A stretch of 64,000 nucleotides of DNA, taken from Dechloromonas hortensis (lineage in GTDB: Bacteria; Pseudomonadota; Gammaproteobacteria; Burkholderiales; Rhodocyclaceae). A program made the translations under genes and the position numbers. This document shows positions 1 to 10,178 of this stretch, in pieces. Location of the stretch: assembly GCF_009469765.1 (NCBI RefSeq), contig NZ_SSSQ01000009.1, positions 116,718-180,717 on the forward strand, in the 5' to 3' direction. Every line of letters starts with the position of its first letter. The first letter of the stretch is position 1. The notes beneath the pieces are model-generated. The model saw only the letters and a program-made list of their open reading frames with translations, was not told where the DNA came from and did not search any database.

Positions 1-410
1 TTGGCCAGCGCCAGACGATACTGACGCAGACCATCGGCATCAATGACATCTGTCGGCACAGCTGCGATCGTTTGTGCAGTAGGGGCTGGCCCCCCACCAT
101 CCTTGGCTGACGAAACAGAATGCACTGCTGCGGTGGACGGTACATTTGCAGCCAAAACCGGCGCCTCGGAACGTGAGTTTTCACGCGCTGGCCCAATGAT
201 TCTCTCCCGCCTATCCGTGACAACTTTCGGAACGGGCCGCTCCTGCACCGAATGAGCCGGCGCCTCTGGCACCGCCGCTTTCGAGAGAACAGCCTCCAGC
301 GCCTTGGGTGCGGCAGCACTCAGCGGTGCCAACGGCAACGCCATGCCCCGCAAGCCAAAAAAAAACAGCAGATGCAGAAGCAGCGAGACAATCAGGGAGC
401 GCAGCAACAT
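1..410 (-). CDS. TonB-family energy transducer, N-terminal part (cut by window edge)
   Basis: The reading frame is open from an ATG at 410 to the window edge, so only about 136 N-terminal residues are visible. It starts with a hydrophobic anchor (about residues 4-20) after one Arg, followed by a long Ala/Pro-rich spacer. The last visible residues (DGLRQYRLALA) resemble the start of the C-terminal TonB domain in betaproteobacterial TonB-like proteins. The family spans the periplasm and passes proton-motive energy from ExbB/ExbD to outer-membrane receptors. The gene follows the terminator at 440-475, so it is probably transcribed separately from the cco genes. No clear Shine-Dalgarno is seen. 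The C-terminal domain that would settle the call lies outside the window. Confidence 0.7.
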   Translation of the reverse strand, partial: MLLRSLIVSLLLHLLFFFGLRGMALPLAPLSAAAPKALEAVLSKAAVPEAPAHSVQERPVPKVVTDRRERIIGPARENSRSEAPVLAANVPSTAAVHSVSSAKDGGGPAPTAQTIAAVPTDVIDADGLRQYRLALA

Positions 411-439
411 AGTCCCGATTATTCGCTAATTCGAAGTCC

Positions 440-475
440 AAAAAAACAACCCCCACCAGAAATACATGGTGGGGG
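440..475 (-). terminator. Rho-independent terminator after the ccoG-ccoH-DUF3149 unit
   Basis: A 9-bp perfect stem (450-458 with 467-475, CCCCCACCA/TGGTGGGGG) with an 8-base loop is followed on the minus strand by TTG and seven T's (440-446). It lies 35 bases after the DUF3149 stop codon and before the TonB-like start. Confidence 0.9.
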
Positions 476-510
476 AAATTCCGCTCGAAAGCGGAGGACG
501 CCGCAAGGGC

Positions 511-651
511 TTATTTACCGAGCTTGCGGGACTCTTCTTCCATCTTGCTGGAATAGAGTTTGCCCATCACGCCCCCGATCACCAGAACGCCAACAATGAC
601 GACCAGGCTCATCAGACCGATATCGCTACTAAACAACAGTTCCCATGCCAT
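511..651 (-). CDS. DUF3149-type small membrane protein
   Basis: A 46-residue protein preceded by a good Shine-Dalgarno (GGGAGGTGGCAC before the ATG at 651). It has one transmembrane helix (about residues 12-30, very Val/Ile/Gly-rich) and a short charged C-terminal tail (SKMEEESRKLGK). Size and pattern fit the DUF3149 family of betaproteobacteria, whose function is unknown. It is the last gene of the ccoG-ccoH unit and sits 27 bases after ccoH, with a strong terminator behind it. A link to oxidase assembly is only suggested by position. Confidence 0.75.
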   Translation of the reverse strand: MAWELLFSSDIGLMSLVVIVGVLVIGGVMGKLYSSKMEEESRKLGK

Positions 652-678
652 GTGCCACCTCCCAGTAACAAAATAAAA

Positions 679-1200
679 CTACTTATTAGCCCTGGCCGTC
701 AGGCTCAGTGGCTCCTCTGAATCAGCCAGCCAGTCGCCCTGCAAGCGCCACTGACCAGCGGGATCCTCAATCGACACCAACCAGCGCCCAGCGACATCTG
801 CACTCAGCTTTCCGGTGTACAAACCCTGTCCGTCAGAAGTCAGTTCGATCAACTGATCCTGCCCGGCTCGAGTCGGATGGGCGAGCTTCAAGGTGATCGT
901 CGATGGCAGCCCGGCATCGCCGTCTGCACGAAGCAGCAGGCGAAGATTCAAGCCTGCACGCATCACGTCACCATGCAACCCCAGGCTGCTCGCCTGATGG
1001 TCACGCTTAAGGGTCTGATTTACCGCCAACCCCTGCTTGTAATAGTCATCGGTCACCAGACCGTCGTTGCTGACCACGGCCAGCCATGTGGTGACCACAC
1101 CGGCAACGATCACGATTGCCGGACCAGCCATCAACAGCCAGGGCCAGCGCTCCTTGTACCAAGGCTTGTTGCTTGTACGCAGTGTCATTGCATTACTCAT
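679..1200 (-). CDS. ccoH: FixH/CcoH-like cbb3 oxidase assembly protein
   Basis: 173 residues. One N-terminal transmembrane helix (about residues 20-42) precedes the signature region DDYYKQG and a periplasmic beta-rich domain, the layout of the FixH family. FixH/CcoH is known to interact with the cbb3 oxidase and to help its assembly or stability, with FixG and the copper ATPase FixI. The start at 1200 is one base beyond the ccoG stop, so the two are translationally coupled. Met5 is a possible alternative start. Confidence 0.85.
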   Translation of the reverse strand: MSNAMTLRTSNKPWYKERWPWLLMAGPAIVIVAGVVTTWLAVVSNDGLVTDDYYKQGLAVNQTLKRDHQASSLGLHGDVMRAGLNLRLLLRADGDAGLPSTITLKLAHPTRAGQDQLIELTSDGQGLYTGKLSADVAGRWLVSIEDPAGQWRLQGDWLADSEEPLSLTARANK

Positions 1201-1201
1201 G

Positions 1202-2614
<1,413 letters not shown>

Positions 2615-2634
2615 GCACTTGACCGTATCGGTAG

Positions 2635-2684
2635 CAAAATTACGCTGAGGAGCTGTTTGTAGGCAGCAAGCAAACGTAATTTTG
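2635..2684. promoter_or_regulatory. 10-bp inverted repeat in the ccoG leader
   Basis: CAAAATTACG at 2635-2644 is matched exactly in reverse complement by CGTAATTTTG at 2675-2684, with a 30-base spacer. It lies 21-70 bases upstream of the ccoG start and just downstream of the ccoP terminator. It could be a double operator or a long-looped RNA hairpin. No FNR consensus is visible here, unlike upstream of ccoN. Confidence 0.4.
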
Positions 2685-2719
2685 GTACAGATCAGACACT
2701 AACAATGTTGCCAGATAAG

Positions 2720-2744
2720 AAAAACGGGGCGGCGAACCGCCCCG
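2720..2744 (-). terminator. Terminator after ccoNOQP
   Basis: An 8-bp GC stem (2725-2732 with 2737-2744) with a TTCG tetraloop on the minus strand is followed by TTTTTCTTA. It lies 15 bases after the ccoP stop and separates ccoNOQP from ccoGH. Confidence 0.9.
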
Positions 2745-2759
2745 CTTCGACAAACGATA

Positions 2760-3659
2760 TTACTTGGTGCCCTGGCTCAGGCTGAGCACATAAGCAGACA
2801 GCAGATGAATCTTGGCATCGCCGAGGAACTCCTTCCAAGCCGGCATCTTGTTCTGACGGCCGTTGGTGATCGTTTCGGTGATGGTGGCTTCGGAAGAACC
2901 GTACAACCAGACCTTGTCGGTCAGGTTCGGGGCGCCTAGAGCCTGCATGCCCTTGCCATCCGGACCATGACAGCCAATACAACCGGACGATGCAAAAGCT
3001 TCCTTGCCCTTGCCGGCACGCACCGAGTCGTTCGGCAGACCGGACAGCGAACGGACGAAGTTCGCCAGATCCTTGATGGTATCCGCACCGAGGTGTGCAT
3101 GCGGTGGCATCATGCCCATACGGCCGTTGTTGATGGTTTCCTTGAGCTGCTCAGGTTCGCCACCGTACAGCCAGTCGCTATCGGCCAGGTTCGGGAAGCC
3201 CTTGGCACCACGCGCATCGGCACCGTGACACTGCATGCAGTAGGTCAGGTACAGACGCTTACCCATTTCCATGGCCTGCTTGTCGCCAGCCACAGCCTTC
3301 AGATCCATGGCCATGTACTTGTCGAACAACGGCTTGACGGTGGCATCCATCTTCTCGACTTCAGTCTTGTGCTGGCCTACAGCAGTCCAACCCAGCATAC
3401 CCTTGAAGTTACCCAGCCCCGGATAAAGCGCCAAATAAACCAAGGCAAAGATCACGGTGATGACAAACAACCAACTCCACCACTTGGGCATCGGGTTGTT
3501 GTACTCCTCCAGGGTCTCGTCCCAGACATGGCCCATGGTCTTGCCGGGCGTGAAGGTCGCTTTGCCCTGAACGATCAGCAATACGGCGCAGGCAAGAATA
3601 CTCGCCACGACGATCACAATCACGTACAGGTTCCAAAAATCGCTAACGAAATCGCTCAT
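2760..3659 (-). CDS. ccoP: cbb3-type cytochrome c oxidase subunit III (dihaem cytochrome c)
   Basis: 299 residues, the usual length. The N-terminal part has two transmembrane helices (about 8-30 and 58-80) with the CcoP signature WDETLEEYNNPMPKWW between them. Two class-I cytochrome c domains follow, each with a CxxCH haem site (CMQCH and CIGCH), each with a distal Met. CcoP receives electrons from soluble cytochromes and passes them to CcoO. It is the last gene of ccoNOQP, 15 bases after ccoQ, and is followed by a strong terminator. Confidence 0.97.
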   Translation of the reverse strand: MSDFVSDFWNLYVIVIVVASILACAVLLIVQGKATFTPGKTMGHVWDETLEEYNNPMPKWWSWLFVITVIFALVYLALYPGLGNFKGMLGWTAVGQHKTEVEKMDATVKPLFDKYMAMDLKAVAGDKQAMEMGKRLYLTYCMQCHGADARGAKGFPNLADSDWLYGGEPEQLKETINNGRMGMMPPHAHLGADTIKDLANFVRSLSGLPNDSVRAGKGKEAFASSGCIGCHGPDGKGMQALGAPNLTDKVWLYGSSEATITETITNGRQNKMPAWKEFLGDAKIHLLSAYVLSLSQGTK

Positions 3660-3674
3660 TTGCTTTCCTTTATT

Positions 3675-3851
3675 TCAGCGCTGGTGCGACGTTGTTGACG
3701 CCGCACCTTCGTCATCATGCTCTGCGAACGGCAGGTTGGCAGCTTCATCAAACCCCTTTTTGCTGCCCCTGGCATAAGCCCACGCAACAATCCCGAGGAA
3801 GCAGAGCAGCCCCAGAACCGTCGTGATGGAACGCAGATCGTTGATGTCCAT
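3675..3851 (-). CDS. ccoQ: cbb3 oxidase small subunit CcoQ
   Basis: 58 residues starting MDINDLRSITTVLG, with a single transmembrane helix (about residues 8-26) and the motif AWAYARGSKKGFDEAANLPF, which is typical of CcoQ/FixQ. The acidic, Ser/Thr-rich tail is longer than the minimal form. CcoQ stabilises the CcoNO-CcoP complex. It lies 5 bases behind ccoO and 15 before ccoP. Confidence 0.93.
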   Translation of the reverse strand: MDINDLRSITTVLGLLCFLGIVAWAYARGSKKGFDEAANLPFAEHDDEGAASTTSHQR

Positions 3852-3856
3852 GGCTA

Positions 3857-4492
3857 TTACTTGGTGTTCTTCAGAGCCGTACCCATACCCTGCAGGTAGG
3901 CAATCAGAACGTCCATTTCGGTCATGTCGCCGATCGCCGCCTTGGCACCCTTGATTTCTTCATCAGAGTAGGTCGGGATACCGCGAGCATTCGCGTAGCC
4001 ACGCATGATTTGCATCTTCTTCTCGATGTCGGCACCAACCGAATCCTTGGCCTTGGTGTTTGCCAGGAAGGCAAAGGCAGGCATGTTGGATTCCGGCACC
4101 ACGTCACGCGGATTCATCAGGTGGGCACGCTGCCATTCGTCGGAGTAACGGCCACCGACACGATGAAGGTCCGGACCGGTACGCTTGGAACCCCATTGGA
4201 ACGGGTGGTCATAAACGTATTCGCCGGCAACGGAGTAATGGCCGTAACGCTCGGTTTCTGCACGGAACGGACGAATCATCTGCGAGTGGCAAAGGAAGCA
4301 GCCTTCACGGATATATACGTCACGGCCGGCCAGACTGGCCGCACTGTAGGGCTTCAGACCTTCAACCGGCGTCGTGGTCGACTTCTGGAAGAAGAGCGGA
4401 ACGATTTCGAGCAGGCCGCCCCAAATCACGGTGAGCAGCGTCAGGACGATGAGCAATCCAACGCTTTTTTCAATTTGCTCGTGCTTGATCAT
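3857..4492 (-). CDS. ccoO: cbb3-type cytochrome c oxidase subunit II (monohaem)
   Basis: 211 residues from the ATG at 4492, which has a good Shine-Dalgarno (GGGGAGAG). It has one N-terminal transmembrane anchor (about 10-32) and a single haem c site (CFLCH) in the signature [26 protein letters not shown] and the Met-ligand region MPAFAF follow, all typical of FixO. CcoO passes electrons from CcoP to the CcoN catalytic subunit. It is 16 bases behind ccoN in the operon. A longer frame to 4546 exists but overlaps ccoN and adds nonhomologous sequence. Confidence 0.96.
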   Translation of the reverse strand: MIKHEQIEKSVGLLIVLTLLTVIWGGLLEIVPLFFQKSTTTPVEGLKPYSAASLAGRDVYIREGCFLCHSQMIRPFRAETERYGHYSVAGEYVYDHPFQWGSKRTGPDLHRVGGRYSDEWQRAHLMNPRDVVPESNMPAFAFLANTKAKDSVGADIEKKMQIMRGYANARGIPTYSDEEIKGAKAAIGDMTEMDVLIAYLQGMGTALKNTK

Positions 4493-4508
4493 TATTATCT
4501 CTCCCCAA

Positions 4509-5936
4509 TCAGGCGTGATGAGCGGCAGGAACAACCACCGGCACATCCTTCACTTTGCTGCCGGCAATGGTCTTGAACATGTTGTAAGCCATGATCAGCA
4601 TGCCCGTCAGGAACAGGACGCCACCCAACCAGCGAATTGCCCAGAACGGATAGGAACCCTTGACCGACTCAACAAAGCTGTAAGCCAGCGTGCCGTCGGT
4701 ATTCACCGCACGCCACATCAGACCCTGCATCACACCGGCGATCCACATCGAGGCGATGTAAAGCACGGTACCAATGGTGGCGATCCAGAAGTGAACCGTA
4801 ACCAGCTTGGTGCTGAACATTTCCTGCTTGCCGAACAGGCGGGGCAGCAGATAGTAGATGGAACCGATGGATACCATGGCAACCCAGCCGAGAGCACCGG
4901 AGTGCACGTGACCAACCGTCCAGTCCGTATAGTGCGACAGCGCATTGACCGTCTTGATCGACATCATCGGGCCTTCGAAGGTAGACATACCGTAGAAAGA
5001 CAGGGAGGTGATCAGGAACTTCAGAACGGGATCATCGCGCAGTTTGTGCCAGGCGCCAGACAACGTCATGATGCCGTTGATCATGCCACCCCAGGAGGGA
5101 GCCAGCAGAATCAGCGAGAAAACCATACCGACCGACTGCGTCCAGTCCGGCAGCGCAGTGTAGTGCAGGTGGTGCGGGCCAGCCCACATGTAGGTAAAGA
5201 TCAGCGCCCAGAAGTGGACAACGGACAGACGGTAGGAGTAAACCGGGCGGCCTGCCTGCTTCGGAACGAAGTAGTACATCATGCCCAGGAAGCCGGCGGT
5301 CAGGAAGAAACCCACCGCGTTATGACCATACCACCACTGAATCATTGCATCCTGTACGCCGGAGTAGGCAGAGTAGGATTTGGTTAGCGAAACCGGCACG
5401 GCGGCACTGTTAACCAGGTGCAACAGGGCTACGGCGATAATGAAAGCACCGAAGAACCAGTTGGCAACGTAGATGTGGGAAACGGTACGCTTGGCGATGG
5501 TGCCAAAGAAAACCAGCGCGTAGGAAACCCAGACCAGCGTGATCAGGATGTCGATCGGCCATTCCAGTTCAGCATATTCCTTGCCGGATGTAATGCCGAG
5601 CGGCAGGGTAATCGCAGCCAGAAGAATGATGATTTGCCAGCCCCAGAACGTGAAGGGAACCAGCGGGCCGCCCCAAAGGCGGGCGTGACTGGTACGCTGA
5701 ACGCACCAGTAAGATGTGGCAAACAATGCACAGCCACCAAAAGCAAAAATAACCGCATTGGTGTGCAACGGACGAAGACGTCCAAAATGCAGCCAGGGGC
5801 CAATATTCAGCTCCGGCCACACAAGTTGCGCAGCAATGATGACACCGACAAGCATGCCGACGATGCCCCAGATGACAGTCATGACGGCGAATTGCCGTAC
5901 GACCTTATCGTTGTATGTGGTTTGCGTTCCAGACAT
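4509..5936 (-). CDS. ccoN: cbb3-type cytochrome c oxidase subunit I (catalytic)
   Basis: 475 residues with 12 expected transmembrane helices. Visible haem-copper oxidase signatures include the low-spin haem ligand region [17 protein letters not shown], the active-site region [19 protein letters not shown] with the CuB His and cbb3-type Tyr, [14 protein letters not shown], and [14 protein letters not shown] with the haem b ligands. This subunit reduces O2 at the haem b3-CuB site and has high oxygen affinity. The start at 5936 is chosen for its GAGAGGTGGG Shine-Dalgarno and the family N terminus ([15 protein letters not shown]). It is the first gene of ccoNOQP, with an FNR-type box 97 bases upstream. 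Confidence 0.97.
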   Translation of the reverse strand: MSGTQTTYNDKVVRQFAVMTVIWGIVGMLVGVIIAAQLVWPELNIGPWLHFGRLRPLHTNAVIFAFGGCALFATSYWCVQRTSHARLWGGPLVPFTFWGWQIIILLAAITLPLGITSGKEYAELEWPIDILITLVWVSYALVFFGTIAKRTVSHIYVANWFFGAFIIAVALLHLVNSAAVPVSLTKSYSAYSGVQDAMIQWWYGHNAVGFFLTAGFLGMMYYFVPKQAGRPVYSYRLSVVHFWALIFTYMWAGPHHLHYTALPDWTQSVGMVFSLILLAPSWGGMINGIMTLSGAWHKLRDDPVLKFLITSLSFYGMSTFEGPMMSIKTVNALSHYTDWTVGHVHSGALGWVAMVSIGSIYYLLPRLFGKQEMFSTKLVTVHFWIATIGTVLYIASMWIAGVMQGLMWRAVNTDGTLAYSFVESVKGSYPFWAIRWLGGVLFLTGMLIMAYNMFKTIAGSKVKDVPVVVPAAHHA

Positions 5937-6005
5937 GAACCCACCTCTCGTTAATGAAAAACAGAATGTCCACCTCCCTGAACCCAAGGCGGCGCATAAA
6001 AGCGG

Positions 6006-6046
6006 ATGGTATTCTAGATTAATAGCGGGGTTTTGACCTAGATCAA
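6006..6046 (-). promoter_or_regulatory. FNR/ANR-type box and possible promoter of ccoNOQP
   Basis: TTGATCTAGGTCAA (minus strand, 6033-6046) matches the FNR/ANR consensus TTGAT-N4-ATCAA at 9 of 10 conserved positions. It lies 97 bases upstream of ccoN. A weak -10-like TACCAT at 6006-6011 would put the box centre near -41, the usual class II activator position. FNR/ANR control of ccoNOQP under low oxygen is well known in related bacteria. The -10 assignment is an inference. Confidence 0.8.
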
Positions 6047-6117
6047 TCTACCGATTATCTAGCCGGAAATAGTCCTAAATACCTAGCATTGGCGCCATTT
6101 TCGCGCTTCGCGTGGAC

Positions 6118-6144
6118 AAAAAAAGGGTGCGTCGTAACGCACCC
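6118..6144 (-). terminator. Terminator after ccoI-ccoS
   Basis: A 7-bp stem (6125-6131 with 6138-6144, GGGTGCG/CGCACCC) with a 6-base loop is followed on the minus strand by seven T's. It lies 86 bases after the ccoS stop and upstream of the ccoN FNR box. Confidence 0.85.
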
Positions 6145-6230
6145 CAACCCCAACAGAGAATTTTTGCCAGGCACTCGCCTCGCATGACCGGAATAATGCC
6201 CGGCCATCGGATCCGAAGCGTTGACGCAGG

Positions 6231-6431
6231 TCAAATCTTCTCCCTATTGTTGTCGTCTGACTGAGTGGCATTTTGCGCTGGAGGCGGGCGCTCATCGTCG
6301 TCCATCAAGACCCGAAAGCCCGGCCCCTCGAGATCATCGAACTGGCCGCTACGCACCGACCACCAGAAAGCAAGGGCGATACCGAAAACCAGGATGACCG
6401 AAATCGGAATCAGCAGGTAGATACTTTCCAT
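6231..6431 (-). CDS. ccoS: cbb3 oxidase assembly protein CcoS
   Basis: 66 residues starting MESIYLLIPISVILV. It has one transmembrane helix followed by the CcoS signature FWWSVRSGQFDDLEGPGFRVLMDDDE. CcoS is needed for a functional cbb3 oxidase, acting with CcoI in cofactor (Cu, haem) insertion. The start codon overlaps the ccoI stop by one base (TGATG), so the two genes are coupled. The C-terminal tail is Gln/Asn/Asp-rich and variable. Confidence 0.95.
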   Translation of the reverse strand: MESIYLLIPISVILVFGIALAFWWSVRSGQFDDLEGPGFRVLMDDDERPPPAQNATQSDDNNREKI

Positions 6432-8869
6432 CAATCTTTCTCCAGGCGCTGAATGCGCAGGGAATTGAGCACAACCAGCAGAGAACTGGCCGACATGCCG
6501 ATCCCCGCCAGCCAAGGCGTTACATAGCCGGCAATGGCCAACGGCAACGCGACAAAATTGTACGCAAAGGACCACCACAGGTTTTGCCGAATGATGAGCA
6601 AGGTCCGCCGCGCCCGGCGCAAGCCGTGGCGCAGGTGATCGAGATTTTCGGAGAGCAGCACAAAATCGGATTGCGTCCGGGCCAGCTGCGCACCACCGCC
6701 CATAGCAATCGAAACCTGGGCCTGCGCCAGCACCGGCGCATCATTGACCCCATCGCCAACCATCGCCACCACCGCCCCGGTCGCCTGCAACTCCTTGACA
6801 CAAGCATACTTGCCCTGCGGAGTAACTCCTGCCCGAACGTCGTCAATCCCCAACTCGCCAGCCACTCGCCGGGCAACCGACGGCGCATCGCCGGTTAATA
6901 ACAACACATGCCGGCCAGCGGCACGCAATTCGTGAACTAGAGCCTTCGACTCGGGACGCAGTTCGTCGCCGATCCGGAAAAGGGCAAGACAGCCATGACT
7001 ATCGGCGAGTATCACCACGGTTTCGCCGCTTTCCAGCCAGTCAACCGCAGCACTCGGCAGCGAGACCCCGGACAGCGCCAGCGCATAGCCCGGTCGGCCA
7101 ATCCGGAACTTCCGGCCATCAATCAGCGCCTCGACGCCCTGCCCTGGCTCGCTGAGTACCTGCTCCGCGACCGGCAGATTGCTCCCGGCCGCCTGACGCA
7201 GCGCGGCAGCCACCGGATGTTCAGAGGATTGCTCAAGGGCAGCTGCGATCGCGACACATTCTAGCTCGCTCAGGTCCGCCGTCGCCTGCACGCCGCAAAG
7301 ATGCATCCGCCCACTGGTCAAGGTCCCGGTCTTGTCGAAGACAAAATGGGTCGCCCGCGCCAGTGTCTCAATGGCATGCCCACGCGTCACCAGCAGACCA
7401 TCCTTAGCCAGCGCACCAGCCGAAACCGTCAGTGCGATCGGTGTCGCCAACGACAAGGCACAAGGGCATGTCACCACCAGCACCGAAACCGTGATCCACA
7501 AGGCCTTGGCCGGATCAACGAAATACCACCCCGTGGCAACCAAAACAGCAATCAGCAACAAGACCGCAACAAATATGCTGGCGATGCGATCGGCCATTTC
7601 AACAATGCGCGGCTTTTCGGTCGCGGCCCGCTCCATCAACTGAATGATGGCCGACAAGCGAGTTCCGTCGCCGACCTGCTCGACGCGAACTACCAGCGGG
7701 CTTTCAGCATTGATCGAACCACCGGTCACCGGATCGCCCGGCACCTTGGCCACCGGTCTGCTTTCACCGGTCAGCAAGGCCTCGTTGGCACAACTGACGC
7801 CCTCAACAATCCGGCCGTCCGCCGGTACGACATCGCCGGCCCGTACCAAGACGTAATCCCCGGGCAGCAAATCGGCCACGACACGCTGCTCGGTGCCGCG
7901 GTCGACCGGGAAATTGGGCATTTTTTGGGCAAAGGCCGGCAACAGTTTGGCCAACGCCTCGGTGACACCCAAAGCCTTCTGGCGGGCGTTCATCTCCAGA
8001 TAACGCCCACCAAGCAGGAAAAAGACAAACATCGTTACCGAATCGAAATACACTTCGCCGGACTGGACAAGCGTTGCCCACAGGCTGGCGACGAAAGCCG
8101 CCCCCACCCCGAGCGCCACCGGCACGTCCATGCCGACCCGACGCAACTTGAGATCGCGCCAGGCATTGCGGAAAAACGGCGCCGACGAATAGAAAATTAC
8201 TGGTAGCGTCAGCAGCAGGCTGGCCCAGCGCATCAGGCTTTCGATATCGGCCGTCATGTCGCCGTTGGCGATATACACCGGGTAGGCGTACATCATCACC
8301 TGCATCATGCCAAAACCAGCTACCCACAGGCGCCACATCGCTTCGCGCCGCTCCTTGCGGGAAATCTCCTCATTCTTGGCGGCATCGTAAGGATAGGCGC
8401 GGTAACCGATGGCGGCGATCGCTCCCAGGATATCGGACAGCTTGATCTGCGCTTCATCCCAGCGAACGCGGGCCCGACGCGTTGCATAATTGATATTGAC
8501 GGCGGTTACGCCCTTCAGCTTGCCGACATGCTGTTCGTTGAGCCAGATGCAGGCGGCACAGGTGATGCCCTCGAGCAACAGCGAAGCTTCGCGCTCGCTC
8601 TCGCCCAGCGCCTTGACGAAACTCTTCTGGAAATCGACATGATCGTAGAGCGCCAACTGCTCGAGGATCGCCGGCATCGCCTCACGCGGCGACTCGGGCA
8701 GCGCATCACGGCTCCGGTAATAGTCCGCCAGACCGTTGTCGACAATCGACTGCGCCACTGCCTGGCAGCCATAGCAGCACATGGCACGCGGCAGACCGGC
8801 CACCGTGACCGGTAAATCAACATCGTCAGGGATCGGTTGGCCGCAGTGGTAGCAGGAGTCTTCAGACAT
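6431..8869 (-). CDS. ccoI: CcoI (FixI) copper-exporting P1B-type ATPase for cbb3 maturation
   Basis: 812 residues. An N-terminal Cys-rich region (CYHCGQPIPDD and CCYGCQAVAQ) characteristic of FixI comes first, then a heavy-metal-associated domain with GITCAAC. P-type ATPase elements follow: LLTGES, the metal-site CPC (VTCPCALSLATP), phosphorylation site DKTGTLT, an HP motif (SEHPVAAAL) and MVGDGVNDAP. CcoI moves Cu(I) toward the periplasm for CcoN. The start at 8869 has no visible Shine-Dalgarno and lies seven bases beyond a terminator hairpin (see 8876-8900). It is followed by ccoS. Confidence 0.95.
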   Translation of the reverse strand: MSEDSCYHCGQPIPDDVDLPVTVAGLPRAMCCYGCQAVAQSIVDNGLADYYRSRDALPESPREAMPAILEQLALYDHVDFQKSFVKALGESEREASLLLEGITCAACIWLNEQHVGKLKGVTAVNINYATRRARVRWDEAQIKLSDILGAIAAIGYRAYPYDAAKNEEISRKERREAMWRLWVAGFGMMQVMMYAYPVYIANGDMTADIESLMRWASLLLTLPVIFYSSAPFFRNAWRDLKLRRVGMDVPVALGVGAAFVASLWATLVQSGEVYFDSVTMFVFFLLGGRYLEMNARQKALGVTEALAKLLPAFAQKMPNFPVDRGTEQRVVADLLPGDYVLVRAGDVVPADGRIVEGVSCANEALLTGESRPVAKVPGDPVTGGSINAESPLVVRVEQVGDGTRLSAIIQLMERAATEKPRIVEMADRIASIFVAVLLLIAVLVATGWYFVDPAKALWITVSVLVVTCPCALSLATPIALTVSAGALAKDGLLVTRGHAIETLARATHFVFDKTGTLTSGRMHLCGVQATADLSELECVAIAAALEQSSEHPVAAALRQAAGSNLPVAEQVLSEPGQGVEALIDGRKFRIGRPGYALALSGVSLPSAAVDWLESGETVVILADSHGCLALFRIGDELRPESKALVHELRAAGRHVLLLTGDAPSVARRVAGELGIDDVRAGVTPQGKYACVKELQATGAVVAMVGDGVNDAPVLAQAQVSIAMGGGAQLARTQSDFVLLSENLDHLRHGLRRARRTLLIIRQNLWWSFAYNFVALPLAIAGYVTPWLAGIGMSASSLLVVLNSLRIQRLEKD

Positions 8870-8875
8870 GCAAAT

Positions 8876-8900
8876 AAAAAAGGCACCGAAGTGCCTTTTT
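8876..8900. terminator. Terminator-like hairpin between the SDR gene and ccoI
   Basis: The stem GGCAC (8882-8886)/GTGCC (8891-8895) with a CGAA loop is flanked by A and T runs, so it can work in either direction. On the minus strand it follows the SDR stop (8927) and ends seven bases before the ccoI start codon. Confidence 0.7.
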
Positions 8901-8926
8901 GGTCAATGGCGGAGCCGCAGTATAGA

Positions 8927-9694
8927 TTATTTGACCCCCATCCGGATGGCACCATCCAGACGAATAACCTCACCATTCAAATAGCTATTCTCGGCAATGT
9001 GCTTGACCAGCGCGGCATACTCGGCCGGCTTGCCCATCCGCGAAGGAAAGGGAACCATCTTGCCCAGCGATTCCTGCACTTCAGCCGGCATGCCGAGCAG
9101 CATCGGCGTTTCCATGATGCCTGGCGCGATGGTGACGCAGCGAATGCCGCTGCGCGACAGTTCGCGCGCCACCGGCAGCGTCAAAGCGACAATCCCGCCC
9201 TTCGAAGCGGCATAGGCCGCCTGCCCCAATTGACCTTCATAGGCTGCAACCGACGCGGTATTGACGATCACACCACGCTCGCCGCCGGCATCCGGCTCAC
9301 CCTTCATCATCGCCTCAGCCACCAGGCGGATCATGTTGAAGGTGCCGACCAGATTGATATTGATGACCTTGGCAAAGCTTTCCAGGCGGTGCGGTCCTTC
9401 CTTGCCGACCACTTTTTCAGCCGGCGCCACACCGGCGCAATTGACCAGGCCATGCAGGCCGCCAAAGCTGGAAATTGCCGTCTGCACCGCGTTGACCGCA
9501 GAACTCTCGCTCGCCACATCGGTTTCGACAAATTTTGCGCCGCCACCCAACTCTGCCGCCAGCTTTTCTCCGGCCTCGCGGTTCAAATCAGCCAGCACTA
9601 CTTTTGCGCCAGCCTCTACCAGCGTCCGCGCCGTCGCTGCGCCCAAACCCGAACCGGCACCGGTGACCAGAAAGACCTTATCCTTTACCTGCAT
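8927..9694 (-). CDS. Short-chain dehydrogenase, 3-hydroxyacyl-CoA dehydrogenase type II (HSD10-like)
   Basis: 255 residues from the ATG at 9694, which is preceded by GAAGGAGATAG. Classical SDR features are the NAD-binding TGAGSGLG (residues 10-17), [11 protein letters not shown], the catalytic Ser in [11 protein letters not shown] and YAASK, and the C-terminal PGIMETPML. The wording of the C-terminal half ([30 protein letters not shown]) is that of HSD10-type enzymes, which oxidise 3-hydroxyacyl-CoA or 2-methyl-3-hydroxybutyryl-CoA with NAD+. It stands alone: it is separated from ccoI by a hairpin and is divergent from the small gene at 9901. The exact substrate is uncertain. Confidence 0.85.
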   Translation of the reverse strand: MQVKDKVFLVTGAGSGLGAATARTLVEAGAKVVLADLNREAGEKLAAELGGGAKFVETDVASESSAVNAVQTAISSFGGLHGLVNCAGVAPAEKVVGKEGPHRLESFAKVININLVGTFNMIRLVAEAMMKGEPDAGGERGVIVNTASVAAYEGQLGQAAYAASKGGIVALTLPVARELSRSGIRCVTIAPGIMETPMLLGMPAEVQESLGKMVPFPSRMGKPAEYAALVKHIAENSYLNGEVIRLDGAIRMGVK

Positions 9695-9900
9695 AGCTGC
9701 TATCTCCTTCTCTCTCTTCGAAAAAACCTCAAAAAAGAACCCTTTCTCCAGACGGTAGCGTATGGAGAAAAACATCATCTTAACCCGAGCAGGCAAGGCA
9801 TACATAGCCACATGAAAAATGACGGATGGCAATTCAGCCTCCCGCCAACTAAAGTGAAGGTGTACGGAAAACACCACACTTCAGACTGGAGGCAATTGCC

Positions 9901-10092
9901 ATGTCGATATTCGATTCCCCGATCGCCCGCTGCGAAGCGGTCCGCGAAATGGTTCTGACCGACGAAACCCAGGCCGAATGCGCTCGCGAACACGACTGCG
10001 CACCGGGTCAAGTCTGCCCGCTATGCGGATACTTCAGCGAAACCAGCGGCCTCACCGAGACCCCGCCGCCCACAGCCAAGCCATCGTGCTGA
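9901..10092 (+). CDS. Small Cys-containing protein of unknown function
   Basis: 63 residues with a good Shine-Dalgarno (CTGGAGGCAATTGCC before ATG). Six Cys are present (11, 27, 33, 39, 42, 63); 27-42 form a cluster C-x5-C-x5-C-x2-C that could bind zinc or an Fe-S cluster. The last 13 residues are Pro/Thr-rich. No signal peptide or transmembrane segment is seen. It is divergent from the HSD10-like gene and 86 bases upstream of the REC-GGDEF gene on the same strand. I do not recognise the family. Base composition and Shine-Dalgarno support it as a real gene. Confidence 0.6.
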   Translation: MSIFDSPIARCEAVREMVLTDETQAECAREHDCAPGQVCPLCGYFSETSGLTETPPPTAKPSC

Positions 10093-10178
10093 GCCGCAGG
10101 ACACAATCGGGAGTGATATGATGTCTGGGCAAGCCACACCCCGCCAAACCGCATAGCCACCCGATACTCACGCTGCTA

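Noticed and set aside
6221..6234. TTGACGCAGGTCAA, FNR-like half-site pair
   Set aside because: It overlaps the ccoS 3' end, lies upstream of the ccoS terminator and is too far from ccoN to act as the class II site; the better box is at 6033.
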